A stretch of DNA of 64,000 nucleotides, from positions 496,001 through 560,000 of the forward strand of contig OZ241737.1 in the NCBI GenBank assembly GCA_965200885.1, read 5' to 3'. Position numbers and translations under genes: made by a program. How positions within the stretch are numbered: the first letter of the stretch is position 1; each line of letters opens with the position of its first letter. The notes under the pieces were generated by a model, which did not search any database, had not been told where the DNA came from, and was given only the letters and a program-made list of their open reading frames with translations. Of this stretch, positions 16,753 through 24,777 are shown piece after piece. The stretch is from MPNP01 sp026710155. Its GTDB lineage: Bacteria; Pseudomonadota; Alphaproteobacteria; Rhodobacterales; Rhodobacteraceae.

Positions 16753-18066
16753 TTGACTAATGTTTCTTTGACAGGTCTGGCAAAGGACCTAAGAGTACGC
16801 CAGGAAGAAAACAACCCCGTCCGGATAGGATTGATTGGTTGTGGTGAAATGGGTACGGATATTGTTGTTCGTACCGCACACATGGATGGGGTAGCGGTGG
16901 TTGCCATAGCGGATCACAAAACAAAAGCCGGGGTGGCTGCATTGAACTATGCCCATAATTCTGAAGTACCCAGTAAAATTGCCACTTCTGCATCCGACAT
17001 CAACCGGATAATCGAAAATGGATCTGTTGCCATTACCGAAGATCCCCTGAATATAATCCAGAGTAATGTGGTGGATGTCATCATTGAGGCAACTGGCATT
17101 CCCAATGTTGGAGCCGAATACGGCGTCAAGTCAATACAAGAGGGCAAGCATCTGGTAATGATGAATGTCGAGGCTGATGTAACCATTGGACCGATGTTGA
17201 AGAAACTCGCTGATGATCATGGCGTAATCTATTCACTGGGTGCTGGCGATGAGCCTTCGGCCTGTATGGAACTCATTGAGTTCGTAACGGCCATGGGCCA
17301 TAAGGTGGTTGCTGCGGGCAAGGGTAAAAACAATCCCCTGCGTTTTGATGCCATTCCTGATGATTACCGTGAAGAGGCTTTGGCCAGAAACATGAACCCA
17401 CGCATGTTGGTGGAGTTCGTCGAAGGGTCGAAAACCATGGTTGAAATGGCTGCCATCGCCAATGCCACAGGCCTTGTTCCGGATATCCCAGGAATGCACG
17501 GACCGAACGTGGGACCTGATGAGTTGGCCAAGGTCTTGATTCCCAAGGAACATGGAGGTCTCCTGTCCGCTCCAGGACGGGTGGACTTTTCAGTGGGCAA
17601 GGGAATTGCACCAGGTGTTTTTGTCATTATTGAGGCCGAACATCCGCGCATTCATGAACGGATGAGTGATCTTAAAATGGGAGATGGTCCTTATTTCTCC
17701 CTGCTTAGACCGTTTCATTTAACGTCCCTTGAGGTTCCGCTAACCTGTGCCAGAGCTGTTCTTTACAACAAGGCAGACATGGTTCCCAATCCGGTTCCAA
17801 GTGCAGAGGTTTGTGCCGTAGCCAAAAAAGACCTCAACCCTGGGGAAATACTGGGTCAGATAGGTGAATACGACTATCGCGCCGTTACCTACAGGGCTGA
17901 TGAAGCCAGGGTTGAAAAAGCCGTACCTTGCGGTTTGCTGGAAAAAGCCAGGGTCAAGCAACCCATCAGAAAGGGCTCATTGATCACGACACACAATGTG
18001 GATTATGTGCAGGATAGTTATATCGCGAAACTTCGTGCGAAACAGGACAGTTTGATTGGTCTTTAA
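16753..18066 (+). CDS. Homoserine-dehydrogenase-like oxidoreductase with C-terminal SAF domain
   Basis: A 437-residue NAD(P)-binding protein. After a short N-terminal extension comes the Rossmann strand 'PVRIGLIGCGEMGTDIVVRT', then 'VVDVIIEATGIPNVGAEYGV' and 'MNVEADVTIGPMLKKLADD'. A central catalytic-fold segment resembling homoserine dehydrogenases follows. The C-terminus (about residue 345 onward) is a SAF domain, 'PNPVPSAEVCAVAKKDLNPG'. Proteins of this layout occur in sugar-acid and organic-acid catabolic clusters; the reaction is not established to my knowledge. The start is TTG with GGAGTAGGG upstream; its long spacing leaves the exact start uncertain. It is the last plus-strand gene of the putative catabolic region and its stop overlaps that of the convergent permease gene. 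Confidence 0.78.
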   Translation: MTNVSLTGLAKDLRVRQEENNPVRIGLIGCGEMGTDIVVRTAHMDGVAVVAIADHKTKAGVAALNYAHNSEVPSKIATSASDINRIIENGSVAITEDPLNIIQSNVVDVIIEATGIPNVGAEYGVKSIQEGKHLVMMNVEADVTIGPMLKKLADDHGVIYSLGAGDEPSACMELIEFVTAMGHKVVAAGKGKNNPLRFDAIPDDYREEALARNMNPRMLVEFVEGSKTMVEMAAIANATGLVPDIPGMHGPNVGPDELAKVLIPKEHGGLLSAPGRVDFSVGKGIAPGVFVIIEAEHPRIHERMSDLKMGDGPYFSLLRPFHLTSLEVPLTCARAVLYNKADMVPNPVPSAEVCAVAKKDLNPGEILGQIGEYDYRAVTYRADEARVEKAVPCGLLEKARVKQPIRKGSLITTHNVDYVQDSYIAKLRAKQDSLIGL

Positions 18067-18854
18067 GGCTTCTGTCGAAGATGACTTTCCAGCTTTCTCA
18101 ACATCAATGACAAGGAAATTGTCATCACGAGATATATCAAAGCCACAACATTGTAGGTTTCAAAGTATCGGAAATTTCCTGCTGCCGTAACCTTGCCAAG
18201 TTGGGTGATATCCAAAACCCCCAAAACGGAAACAAGTGAGCTGTCCTTGACCATGGCAACAAAATCATTGCCCAGAGGAGGCAGGATTGTTTTTATCGCC
18301 TGTGGAAAAACAATAAGCCTGAAGCGTTGCCAGGAATTGAGACCCAACGAAAGCGAAGCTTCAATCTGACCTTGGGGAACTGACAACAGGCCTGCCCTGA
18401 ATACTTCTGCAATAAAGGCTGAATAACCAATGGTAAGTGCCAGAATTGCCCTCCACAATAACGAAAAATCTCTGGTTCTTGCAAGTTCCAGACCCAAAAA
18501 CTCCGCAATATGGTTCCAGCCCATTACCAGGGCGGGGGCAAATACAAAGGCTACATAAAGCAACAAGACCAAAATAGGAACACCTCTGACTACCTCTATG
18601 TAAAGCCTCGCAAATTGCCTGAGTAAAAGATATTTGGATAAACTGGCCAAGGCCAATAGTAAACCGATAACCGAGGCCATGAAAAAGGCCACCAAGGTAA
18701 CGAAAATGGTGATGTATATCCCGGTCGATAGAGCATTCAATACCTTGGTATAAATCTCGTTTGAGAGTATCTGAAAAAAGGCAAAAAGGCCAATTCCCCC
18801 GGTGATGACTAACCACCAGGGGAAATCTTCCTTTTGTCGGTCTCCGTGCCCCAT
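18063..18854 (-). CDS. Polar amino acid ABC transporter permease (HisM/GlnP family)
   Basis: A 263-residue permease of the polar amino acid uptake family. The periplasmic-side helix set follows a charged N-terminus, with 'TGIYITIFVTLVAFFMASVI' and 'LYIEVVRGVPILVLLLYVAF', the recognisable 'E.iRGvPlLvqL' element. The EAA loop that docks the ATPase is 'EVFRAGLLSVPQGQIEASLS' followed by 'LGLNSWQRFRLIVFPQA'. It is downstream of a family 3 binding protein gene on the same strand. Only one permease and no ATPase gene are present in this locus, so the system must use an ATPase encoded elsewhere, or the permease forms a homodimer with a shared ATPase. Confidence 0.9.
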   Translation of the reverse strand: MGHGDRQKEDFPWWLVITGGIGLFAFFQILSNEIYTKVLNALSTGIYITIFVTLVAFFMASVIGLLLALASLSKYLLLRQFARLYIEVVRGVPILVLLLYVAFVFAPALVMGWNHIAEFLGLELARTRDFSLLWRAILALTIGYSAFIAEVFRAGLLSVPQGQIEASLSLGLNSWQRFRLIVFPQAIKTILPPLGNDFVAMVKDSSLVSVLGVLDITQLGKVTAAGNFRYFETYNVVALIYLVMTISLSLMLRKLESHLRQKP

Positions 18855-18910
18855 TCAGTATTTTTGGGTGGACTTACCCCCTCAAGGGCAAGCCTGCTAG
18901 CAAAAGGGAG

Positions 18911-19705
18911 TTATTGTCCCATCTTGTAATCAAGAAACCATTTTGTGTTCAAGGCATCAATGGAACCGGAAGCCTGCATGGCCTTGATTGCCTCGTTCAT
19001 GGGTTCAACCAAATCGGAACCCTTGGGGAATATAAATCCAAAATCCTCAGTTCCCAATGGGCTTCCTATGATTTTCAGACCACCATCCGAGGCATCGACA
19101 TAACCCGCTCCAGCTGTCCCATCGGTCAGTACAAGGTCAACATCTCCCGTTTTCAAGGCCTGAACCCCTGCACCAAAGGTTTCAAACAATACAATTCTGG
19201 GATTTTGCTCATTACCATCGAGAACATCATAGACGCCAACGTAAAATGGTGTGGTACCCGGTTGGGCAGCCATCAGCAAATCGGGATCTGCAGCAAACTC
19301 CTCGGCATTGCTGAACCTGTTTTCATCGCCCCTTACCATCATGACCATTTCCGAACGCATGTAGGCGATTGAAAAATCAACCTTTTCCATTCTGTCTTCC
19401 CGGATTGTGATACCAGTCATGCCCAAATCGAACTGGCCTTCACTTACTGCTGCGATCATGGCATCCCAACTGATATTCTCGTAGGTTATGCTGGCATTCA
19501 ACAGGGAAGCAATTTCCTCCATTGCATCATATTCCCATCCGATGGCATCACCGGAATTGGGATCGATAAACTGCAGGGGCGGGTAGGCATTCTCCGTAAC
19601 AACCACAATTTCCCTGCCCTCAAGGTCAGGAAGCCCCTGACCAAACACCTGGGACACATACATGACCGAAACCATAACCAGGACTGCAAGTCTCTTAATC
19701 ATCAA
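18911..19705 (-). CDS. Polar amino acid ABC transporter substrate-binding protein (family 3)
   Basis: A 264-residue periplasmic binding protein. The N-terminal signal peptide 'MMIKRLAVLVMVSVMYVSQV' is followed by 'LEGREIVVVTENAYPPLQFI'. Family 3 landmarks are 'GWEYDAMEEIASLLNASITY', 'WDAMIAAVSEGQFDLGMTGI' and 'TIREDRMEKVDFSIAYM', and the ligand-domain segment 'DLVLTDGTAGAGYV'. The conserved Arg that clamps amino acid carboxylates corresponds to the R of 'TIRED'. It is encoded just upstream of the HisM-like permease and is likely co-transcribed with it. Ligand unknown. Confidence 0.9.
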   Translation of the reverse strand: MMIKRLAVLVMVSVMYVSQVFGQGLPDLEGREIVVVTENAYPPLQFIDPNSGDAIGWEYDAMEEIASLLNASITYENISWDAMIAAVSEGQFDLGMTGITIREDRMEKVDFSIAYMRSEMVMMVRGDENRFSNAEEFAADPDLLMAAQPGTTPFYVGVYDVLDGNEQNPRIVLFETFGAGVQALKTGDVDLVLTDGTAGAGYVDASDGGLKIIGSPLGTEDFGFIFPKGSDLVEPMNEAIKAMQASGSIDALNTKWFLDYKMGQ

Positions 19706-20252
19706 TACCTCCTGTAATTCTTAATTTGTGTTAACTCATTAACCAATAACTGAATCCCATAGCCTAAACATTACAAGGGGATTTACTAGATAAAATTTTG
19801 GTATGGCAAGATCCCTGCCAACAATTTGGTTGTCCCGAACTTGGATTGCTGTTATCGGATCGATAATTTTCAGAACAAGGTTTAAACAGGTGAATAAGTG
19901 GGCACAGGCAATTCCAAAAAGTAATTTTCTCCAGACTGTTTCAGTATTCTTTTCGATGATGGGTAGAAGACGGTCAAGGGTTTGGTGGACAATATTGCGG
20001 GCATCATAGATGAAGGGTTGTTCTGTGATTATTACAAATTGTATCATACCATTTCCCAAAAGTAACCATCAATAGGCATCTCCAAATTATTCTTCCAATT
20101 TGCTTGGATTCTACAGTATCAACATACCATTTGTTAATGGCCTGAAAGTGTTGTTTCTGAGATGGATGGATCGAAGATTTTTTATATTCTGCAATGAATC
20201 ATTACTTTTGAGAAAGGGTATGATATGTTGGCGATGTATGAAATGTAACTTT
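19706..20252. other. Intergenic region, no recognised gene
   Basis: About 550 bases between the binding-protein gene and the secreted nuclease gene. A 106-codon minus frame (19739-20059) and a 68-codon plus frame overlap each other; neither has a clear ribosome site or a recognised family, so neither is called. It presumably holds the divergent promoters. Confidence 0.4.
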
Positions 20253-20990
20253 ATGACATTTGCCCCAAAGCGGGTATATCTGAATCTTCCAGGAAATTTT
20301 TTTTTCTTACTTGTATACCTTGGTTTAGGCATTCAACCACCGTTGTTTGCCGAGGAAATGTGGCATGGTTTAAGGGTCGCACCGGAAAACAGGTGTGCAC
20401 CCTACGAGCGAAATGATTACAGTTATTCCCAAAGTGTGGAACTGGAAATCATAAGGTCAATGGACGGCAGGATTTACTCACCTTACACAGGACGATACTT
20501 CAATTTTCGTACTCAAACGGACATCGAGCATATGGTTGCGACTTCGGAAGCCCATGATAGCGGTCTTTGTGCCAGAAGCAACAAGGTCAAGCGACAATTT
20601 GCCTCGGACTTGGATAACCTCACACTTGCCAGCCCGATAGTCAATCGCGAGCAAAAAAGTTATTTCGATGCTGCCGAATGGCTACCGCAATTGAACAAAT
20701 GCTGGTTTGTCCATCGTAATGTTCAGATCAGGTTGAAATATCAACTGACCATAGATCGAAAGGAAGCCAAGGCGATTGACAGGGTAATCGAGAACTGCGA
20801 TTCCTTCGAAATGGTATTTCACGAAGGCACGCCTTATTCCCCCAAACCCACATCAGAATGGGACGAAAACGGTGATGGCAGGGTCACTTGCAATGAAGCA
20901 AGAAAGGCTGGGATCGCGCCGGTTTATGCAAATCATCCTGCTTACAAGTTCATGCGGGATGGAGACGGGGACGGGGTTGTCTGTGAGTAA
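20253..20990 (+). CDS. Secreted HNH-type nuclease with Excalibur calcium-binding domain
   Basis: I start this at ATG 20253, which gives a basic N-terminus and the hydrophobic signal segment 'FFFLLVYLGLGIQPPLFAEE'; earlier in-frame ATGs give an unlikely leader. The middle (about residues 45-175) matches secreted HNH nucleases of the GmrSD-C / DUF1524-like kind: 'IEHMVATSEAHDSGLC' holds the Glu-His of the His-metal finger, followed by 'FASDLDNLTLASPIVNREQK', the conserved 'l..D..Nl.la....N..K' helix. The last 45 residues are an Excalibur domain, 'DENGDGRVTCNEAR' and 'MRDGDGDGVVCE', with two DxNGDG-type calcium loops. Likely a periplasmic or extracellular DNase for nutrient scavenging or competition. 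Confidence 0.78.
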   Translation: MTFAPKRVYLNLPGNFFFLLVYLGLGIQPPLFAEEMWHGLRVAPENRCAPYERNDYSYSQSVELEIIRSMDGRIYSPYTGRYFNFRTQTDIEHMVATSEAHDSGLCARSNKVKRQFASDLDNLTLASPIVNREQKSYFDAAEWLPQLNKCWFVHRNVQIRLKYQLTIDRKEAKAIDRVIENCDSFEMVFHEGTPYSPKPTSEWDENGDGRVTCNEARKAGIAPVYANHPAYKFMRDGDGDGVVCE

Positions 20991-20992
20991 TA

Positions 20993-22300
20993 TCAGGAAG
21001 GCGTATCCGGCTGTCCAACGACGACAAACACCAGCTCTTCCGGACGAAAGAGGTTTTTGGCAACTTTGTTGATATCCTCCAGCTCAATTGCCTCAATCAT
21101 ATCATTCCTGTGCTTAACATAGGAGGCAGGTATGTTGTCCAATTGCATCCCGGCAAGGATTCCCGAAATGTCCTCATTGGTCTTGAACCTCAAGTGATAG
21201 GATCCCTTCAGGTACATTTTTATCGTATCCAGCTCTTCCTGGGTTATACCCTCGTTGGCAATGCCGGCCCATTCCTGCCTGATGGCATCAATGGCCTCAT
21301 TCACTGTTTCATTGGCAGTGGCCATGCTTCCAATGACCATTCCACCAGTTTGATAGGTCGAGAGAAATGAACTTATGCCATAGGTCAATCCAAGATCCAC
21401 ACGTAATTTCTTTTGCAACCGAGAATTGAAGCCCGACCTGCCAAATACCTCATTCAGGACATATGCCATCAGGAAATCAGGGTCATTACGAATCAATCCC
21501 CTATGGCCAAATACTATTGTTGATTGGGGTGTTGGAAAATCTATGATCTCGACATGATCCTCCTGTGGCAATGAAAGTGTCGGGACATCAGGTGGAGTTG
21601 TATCTGACAACCCACCCAGCAGACCATCAAGGAGTTCACCTAACTGAACTGCTGTAATATCCCCAGCAGCGCCCACGACAACTTTCCCCCTGACCAGCGC
21701 ATTTTGGTAGGCGGAAACAATATCCTCACGGGTCAGATTGGCAACCGATGTTCTGTTGCCTTCCCGTTTGCGGTTCAAGGGATGGTCACCAAACATTATG
21801 TCAATGAAAGCATCAAAGGCAATTTCCTCGGGATCCTTTTCGTCGAAATCTATGTTTGTAAGGATTTGACCCCGAACTCGTTCCATGGGTTCTGAAGCAA
21901 AACCTGGCTGCTCCAGGGCCTTTCTTAACAAGTCCACCGAGGGCTCAAGGTTCTCGGTAATCATTTGTGCTGAGACCACAACCGATTCCTTGTAGGCATC
22001 AAAATCAAATCTTGCTCCCAACTCCTCAACCTCAATCTGAAATCCCACTGCATCAAGATTGTCAGTACCCTCTTCAAGCAACCCCATCATCATGTATGTC
22101 GAACCCTCTTTTCCAACGGGATCATGGACACTTCCAGTCAAGAAAAACATCTGCAGGGCAACGATGGGGTTTGAATGATCTTCAACCAGCCAGACCTTGA
22201 TACCATTTGGTGTTTCGAACTCCTGAATATCGACAGCAGCATTTAGACCTTGTATCAGCAATAGAAAGGAGACAACAATGTAAGCAATCCTTTTGATCAT
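20993..22300 (-). CDS. M16-family peptidase-like protein, inactive subunit
   Basis: Second of a tandem M16 pair. ATG 22300 is chosen over an upstream in-frame start because it overlaps the upstream M16 stop by ATGA and begins the signal peptide 'MIKRIAYIVVSFLLLIQGLN'. The protein has the M16 N-domain layout ('TPNGIKVWLVEDHSNPIVAL', 'GSVHDPVGKEGSTYMMMGLL'), but the zinc motif HxxEH is lost: the corresponding segment reads 'YMMMGLLEEG'. The C-domain has the conserved 'LGLTYGISSFLS'. In bacterial M16 heterodimers one subunit carries zinc and the other contributes the substrate-binding Arg/Tyr, so this should be the partner of the active protein encoded just upstream. Confidence 0.9.
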   Translation of the reverse strand: MIKRIAYIVVSFLLLIQGLNAAVDIQEFETPNGIKVWLVEDHSNPIVALQMFFLTGSVHDPVGKEGSTYMMMGLLEEGTDNLDAVGFQIEVEELGARFDFDAYKESVVVSAQMITENLEPSVDLLRKALEQPGFASEPMERVRGQILTNIDFDEKDPEEIAFDAFIDIMFGDHPLNRKREGNRTSVANLTREDIVSAYQNALVRGKVVVGAAGDITAVQLGELLDGLLGGLSDTTPPDVPTLSLPQEDHVEIIDFPTPQSTIVFGHRGLIRNDPDFLMAYVLNEVFGRSGFNSRLQKKLRVDLGLTYGISSFLSTYQTGGMVIGSMATANETVNEAIDAIRQEWAGIANEGITQEELDTIKMYLKGSYHLRFKTNEDISGILAGMQLDNIPASYVKHRNDMIEAIELEDINKVAKNLFRPEELVFVVVGQPDTPS

Positions 22301-23643
22301 TGTTCTGCACCCTCCTTGAGCAGCCATCCCGTAACCGAATTGTTTTTACTGAGCAGGATTTCGGCTGCTTTCAGGACGCTTTCCTCATCCGTATTCAGTA
22401 ATTGGCCTGTCCATGCTGCGGTTTGTTCAACAGTCAAGCCATTTACAAATCCGTTTCCATACTCCATGGCTGCATTCTTGGCATCATCCTGTGCATAGAT
22501 CCTGGAATATTTTATCTGTTTTTTAATCCGGTCCAAATGATCCTTGTCAACACCCTCATCAAGAAAACCGGCAATGACCTCATCCATTTTTGCCTCTGCT
22601 TCCTCAAGACCAACTCCTTCTGCCGGGACCACATACATATTTATGACAACCGGTCGAGTTACATCACCAACAAAGCCGGCACCGGTGTAGGTGGCAATCT
22701 TTTCCTGAACCGTTAGTTTCTCACCCAATATGGAAGTAATGCCACTTCCTCCAAGGACCTCGACCATCAAGGCAATGGCGGCAAGGTTTTCTTCGTCAGA
22801 GGCAATTTCTCTTGGTACATAGTATTTTCGGAATACATATTCTGTCGAAACCCTGGGGTCCCTGAACCAGACGCGTCGTTCAGCCATGTGGGGTGGTTCA
22901 AGCAGTTTGGGGCCTCTCTCGAAATCATCGGGTGACTCCAGATGACCGAAATGTTTCCTGGCCAGTTCAAGGACCTGATCGGGATAAACATCTCCACTTA
23001 CCACCAATGTTGCATTCCTGGGGTGATAATATTTTTTGTAAAATGATTTTGCATCCTCCAGGGTAAGGCTGCGCATTTCATGTTCCCATCCGATTGTGGG
23101 GATTCCATAAGGATGATTTTGAAACAGCGCGGCGGACATTTGTTCATGCAAGAGACTGGAGGGGTTGGAATCAACTCTTTGCTTTCGTTCTTCCAGTATT
23201 ACATCTCTTTCACGCAAAACGAGTTCGGGTTTGAAAGTCAGATTTACCATGCGATCTGCTTCAAGTTCCATTACTTGTTCCAGGTGCTCAATTGATACTT
23301 CCACAATATAACCTGATCCCTCCTGATTGGTGAAAGCATTGTTAAATCCACCCATGAGTTTGATTCGGTTGTCAAATTCGCCTGCTTCCGTTGTTTTCGT
23401 TCCCTCAAACATCAGGTGTTCCACGAAATGGGTGAGTCCTGATTTGCCTGGCGGATCATCCGATGCTCCGACATCATACCAGAGAATATGGTTGACAATC
23501 GGTGCCCGGTGATTTTCTATCACGATTATTTTCAATCCATTGTCCAGCTCGAATTGGGACAGGTTTTCCGGCACCTCCATTGCGCCAACATGTGAGGCGT
23601 ACCAAAATAAAATGCCAATGAGTGTGAATGTTCTGTGTGCCAT
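22297..23643 (-). CDS. M16-family zinc peptidase, catalytic subunit
   Basis: A 448-residue periplasmic metalloprotease. The N-terminal signal segment ends near 'HVGAMEVP'. The inverted zinc motif HxxEH is present as H72-F-V-E-H76 in 'GLTHFVEHLMFEGT', and the third ligand Glu in 'RDVILEERKQRVDSNP' about 77 residues on. 'YYHPRNATLVVSGDVYPDQV' links to the second domain. With the inactive paralogue directly downstream (ATGA overlap) it forms a heterodimeric processing or degrading protease. The gene order M16-M16 after a DUF3035 lipoprotein and lspA is one I associate with alphaproteobacterial chromosomes. Confidence 0.93.
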   Translation of the reverse strand: MAHRTFTLIGILFWYASHVGAMEVPENLSQFELDNGLKIIVIENHRAPIVNHILWYDVGASDDPPGKSGLTHFVEHLMFEGTKTTEAGEFDNRIKLMGGFNNAFTNQEGSGYIVEVSIEHLEQVMELEADRMVNLTFKPELVLRERDVILEERKQRVDSNPSSLLHEQMSAALFQNHPYGIPTIGWEHEMRSLTLEDAKSFYKKYYHPRNATLVVSGDVYPDQVLELARKHFGHLESPDDFERGPKLLEPPHMAERRVWFRDPRVSTEYVFRKYYVPREIASDEENLAAIALMVEVLGGSGITSILGEKLTVQEKIATYTGAGFVGDVTRPVVINMYVVPAEGVGLEEAEAKMDEVIAGFLDEGVDKDHLDRIKKQIKYSRIYAQDDAKNAAMEYGNGFVNGLTVEQTAAWTGQLLNTDEESVLKAAEILLSKNNSVTGWLLKEGAEQ

Positions 23644-23736
23644 GTTTCCTTCACCTGATCTAAATTCAGATGTGGATTATTGTAGTTCGTCCAATCAAAT
23701 TGGGAAATAACAATTTGGTTAATGCAAAGTGCCGGC

Positions 23737-24231
23737 CTAGGGAATTACACCTTCAGACCTAAGCCGTTGATATTCTTCCCTGCTATCCAGAGCCATGAAG
23801 GAATAGGCTGCAAAATAGACATTGATATTGGCCAATCTTTCCAGTGGTTTGGCTTGGTTTCTACGTCGAAATTCCAAATCTTCCGCGGCCAGAATTCCCC
23901 TGATATCACCATCAGCGCCCATCCTTTGGGTATAAAGCAACAAATCACTGTCCCGATCTGGAATTCGACCATCCACTTTTTCTTCGCCATCTGAACCGAG
24001 CAAACGAATTATATCCTCATTGGGTTGGGGATCAGCAGCATTTCGTGTGGTACCAGGCGGGGCCAAGGCTGCTATGCTTTCGGGTTTCTCAATAGGTTCG
24101 TATACTACCAGCGTCAATTCATCCGGGGCTCCCCTCGATTTATGGAATACCAATTCCGGTTCAGAGTTATTTCTCGAACACCCTCCCAGAGCGATCGAAA
24201 TTACAACCAAAAAACACAACCCCTTGTTCAT
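23737..24231 (-). CDS. DUF3035-type lipoprotein
   Basis: A 164-residue lipoprotein starting at ATG 24231, where 'MNKGLCFLVVISIALGGCSR' is a complete lipoprotein signal with the lipobox LGGC; the longer frame upstream overlaps lspA and is not needed. The mature part contains 'APDELTLVVYEPIEKPES', 'LAPPGTTRNAADPQPN' and 'DRDSDLLLYTQRMGADGDIR', a composition I recognise from DUF3035 proteins. Function unknown. It lies between lspA and the M16 pair on the same strand; adjacency to lipoprotein signal peptidase is fitting but not proof of a link. Confidence 0.85.
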   Translation of the reverse strand: MNKGLCFLVVISIALGGCSRNNSEPELVFHKSRGAPDELTLVVYEPIEKPESIAALAPPGTTRNAADPQPNEDIIRLLGSDGEEKVDGRIPDRDSDLLLYTQRMGADGDIRGILAAEDLEFRRRNQAKPLERLANINVYFAAYSFMALDSREEYQRLRSEGVIP

Positions 24232-24265
24232 TTTCTGTCCCCAAATGAATTTGTTCTTTATCGAG

Positions 24266-24769
24266 TTAGTTAGATTTACTGTGTTTGTTACCGAAAAACA
24301 GCAGTAATCCCAGTCCGAAAAATATAGCAGTATCTGCAACATTAAAGGAATATGGATTTTTTATCCCACAACATGTGATATTAAGATAATCCATTACAGC
24401 ACCATAAATGATCCTGTCAATCGTATTTCCCAAGGCACCGCCGGTTATGAGTCCTATCGAGAGAAACATAACCCAGTTTTTTTCCTGTTTAAAGGCATAA
24501 ATGTAAAAACATGCAACAATTACGAGTGCCAATGCTATCCAGATATATCGTGTCAGTTCACCGCCACCACCAAACAAACCAAAATTTATTCCCTCATTCC
24601 AGGCTAGATGAAAATTCAGGATTGTTGGTATGACAACCATTCTGCGGATAGATTCCAGATCCAAAACATAGTAGATCAAATATTTGGTAAATTGATCAAT
24701 ACCTAAGGTGAGCAGAGAAATTGAAAACAAATGTCCCATCAATTTGATCTCTAGAAATCGTCCTGTCAT
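24266..24769 (-). CDS. lspA: Lipoprotein signal peptidase (signal peptidase II)
   Basis: Inner-membrane aspartyl peptidase that cleaves prolipoproteins before the lipidated Cys. 167 residues and four membrane helices. The conserved N-terminal 'LLTLGIDQFTKYLI' and 'HLAWNEGINFGLF' correspond to the family elements 'D..tK' and 'N.GaaFg'. The two catalytic Asp lie in 'GALGNTIDRIIYGAVMDYLN' and 'FNVADTAIF'. It starts 9 bases after the heparinase-like gene stop and precedes the DUF3035 lipoprotein, forming a minus-strand run. Confidence 0.95.
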   Translation of the reverse strand: MTGRFLEIKLMGHLFSISLLTLGIDQFTKYLIYYVLDLESIRRMVVIPTILNFHLAWNEGINFGLFGGGGELTRYIWIALALVIVACFYIYAFKQEKNWVMFLSIGLITGGALGNTIDRIIYGAVMDYLNITCCGIKNPYSFNVADTAIFFGLGLLLFFGNKHSKSN

Positions 24770-24777
24770 TCAGTCCA

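Noticed and set aside
19739..20059. 106-codon minus frame upstream of the amino-acid binding-protein gene
   Set aside because: Overlaps an opposing frame, no clear start signal, product not recognised; left in the intergenic description.
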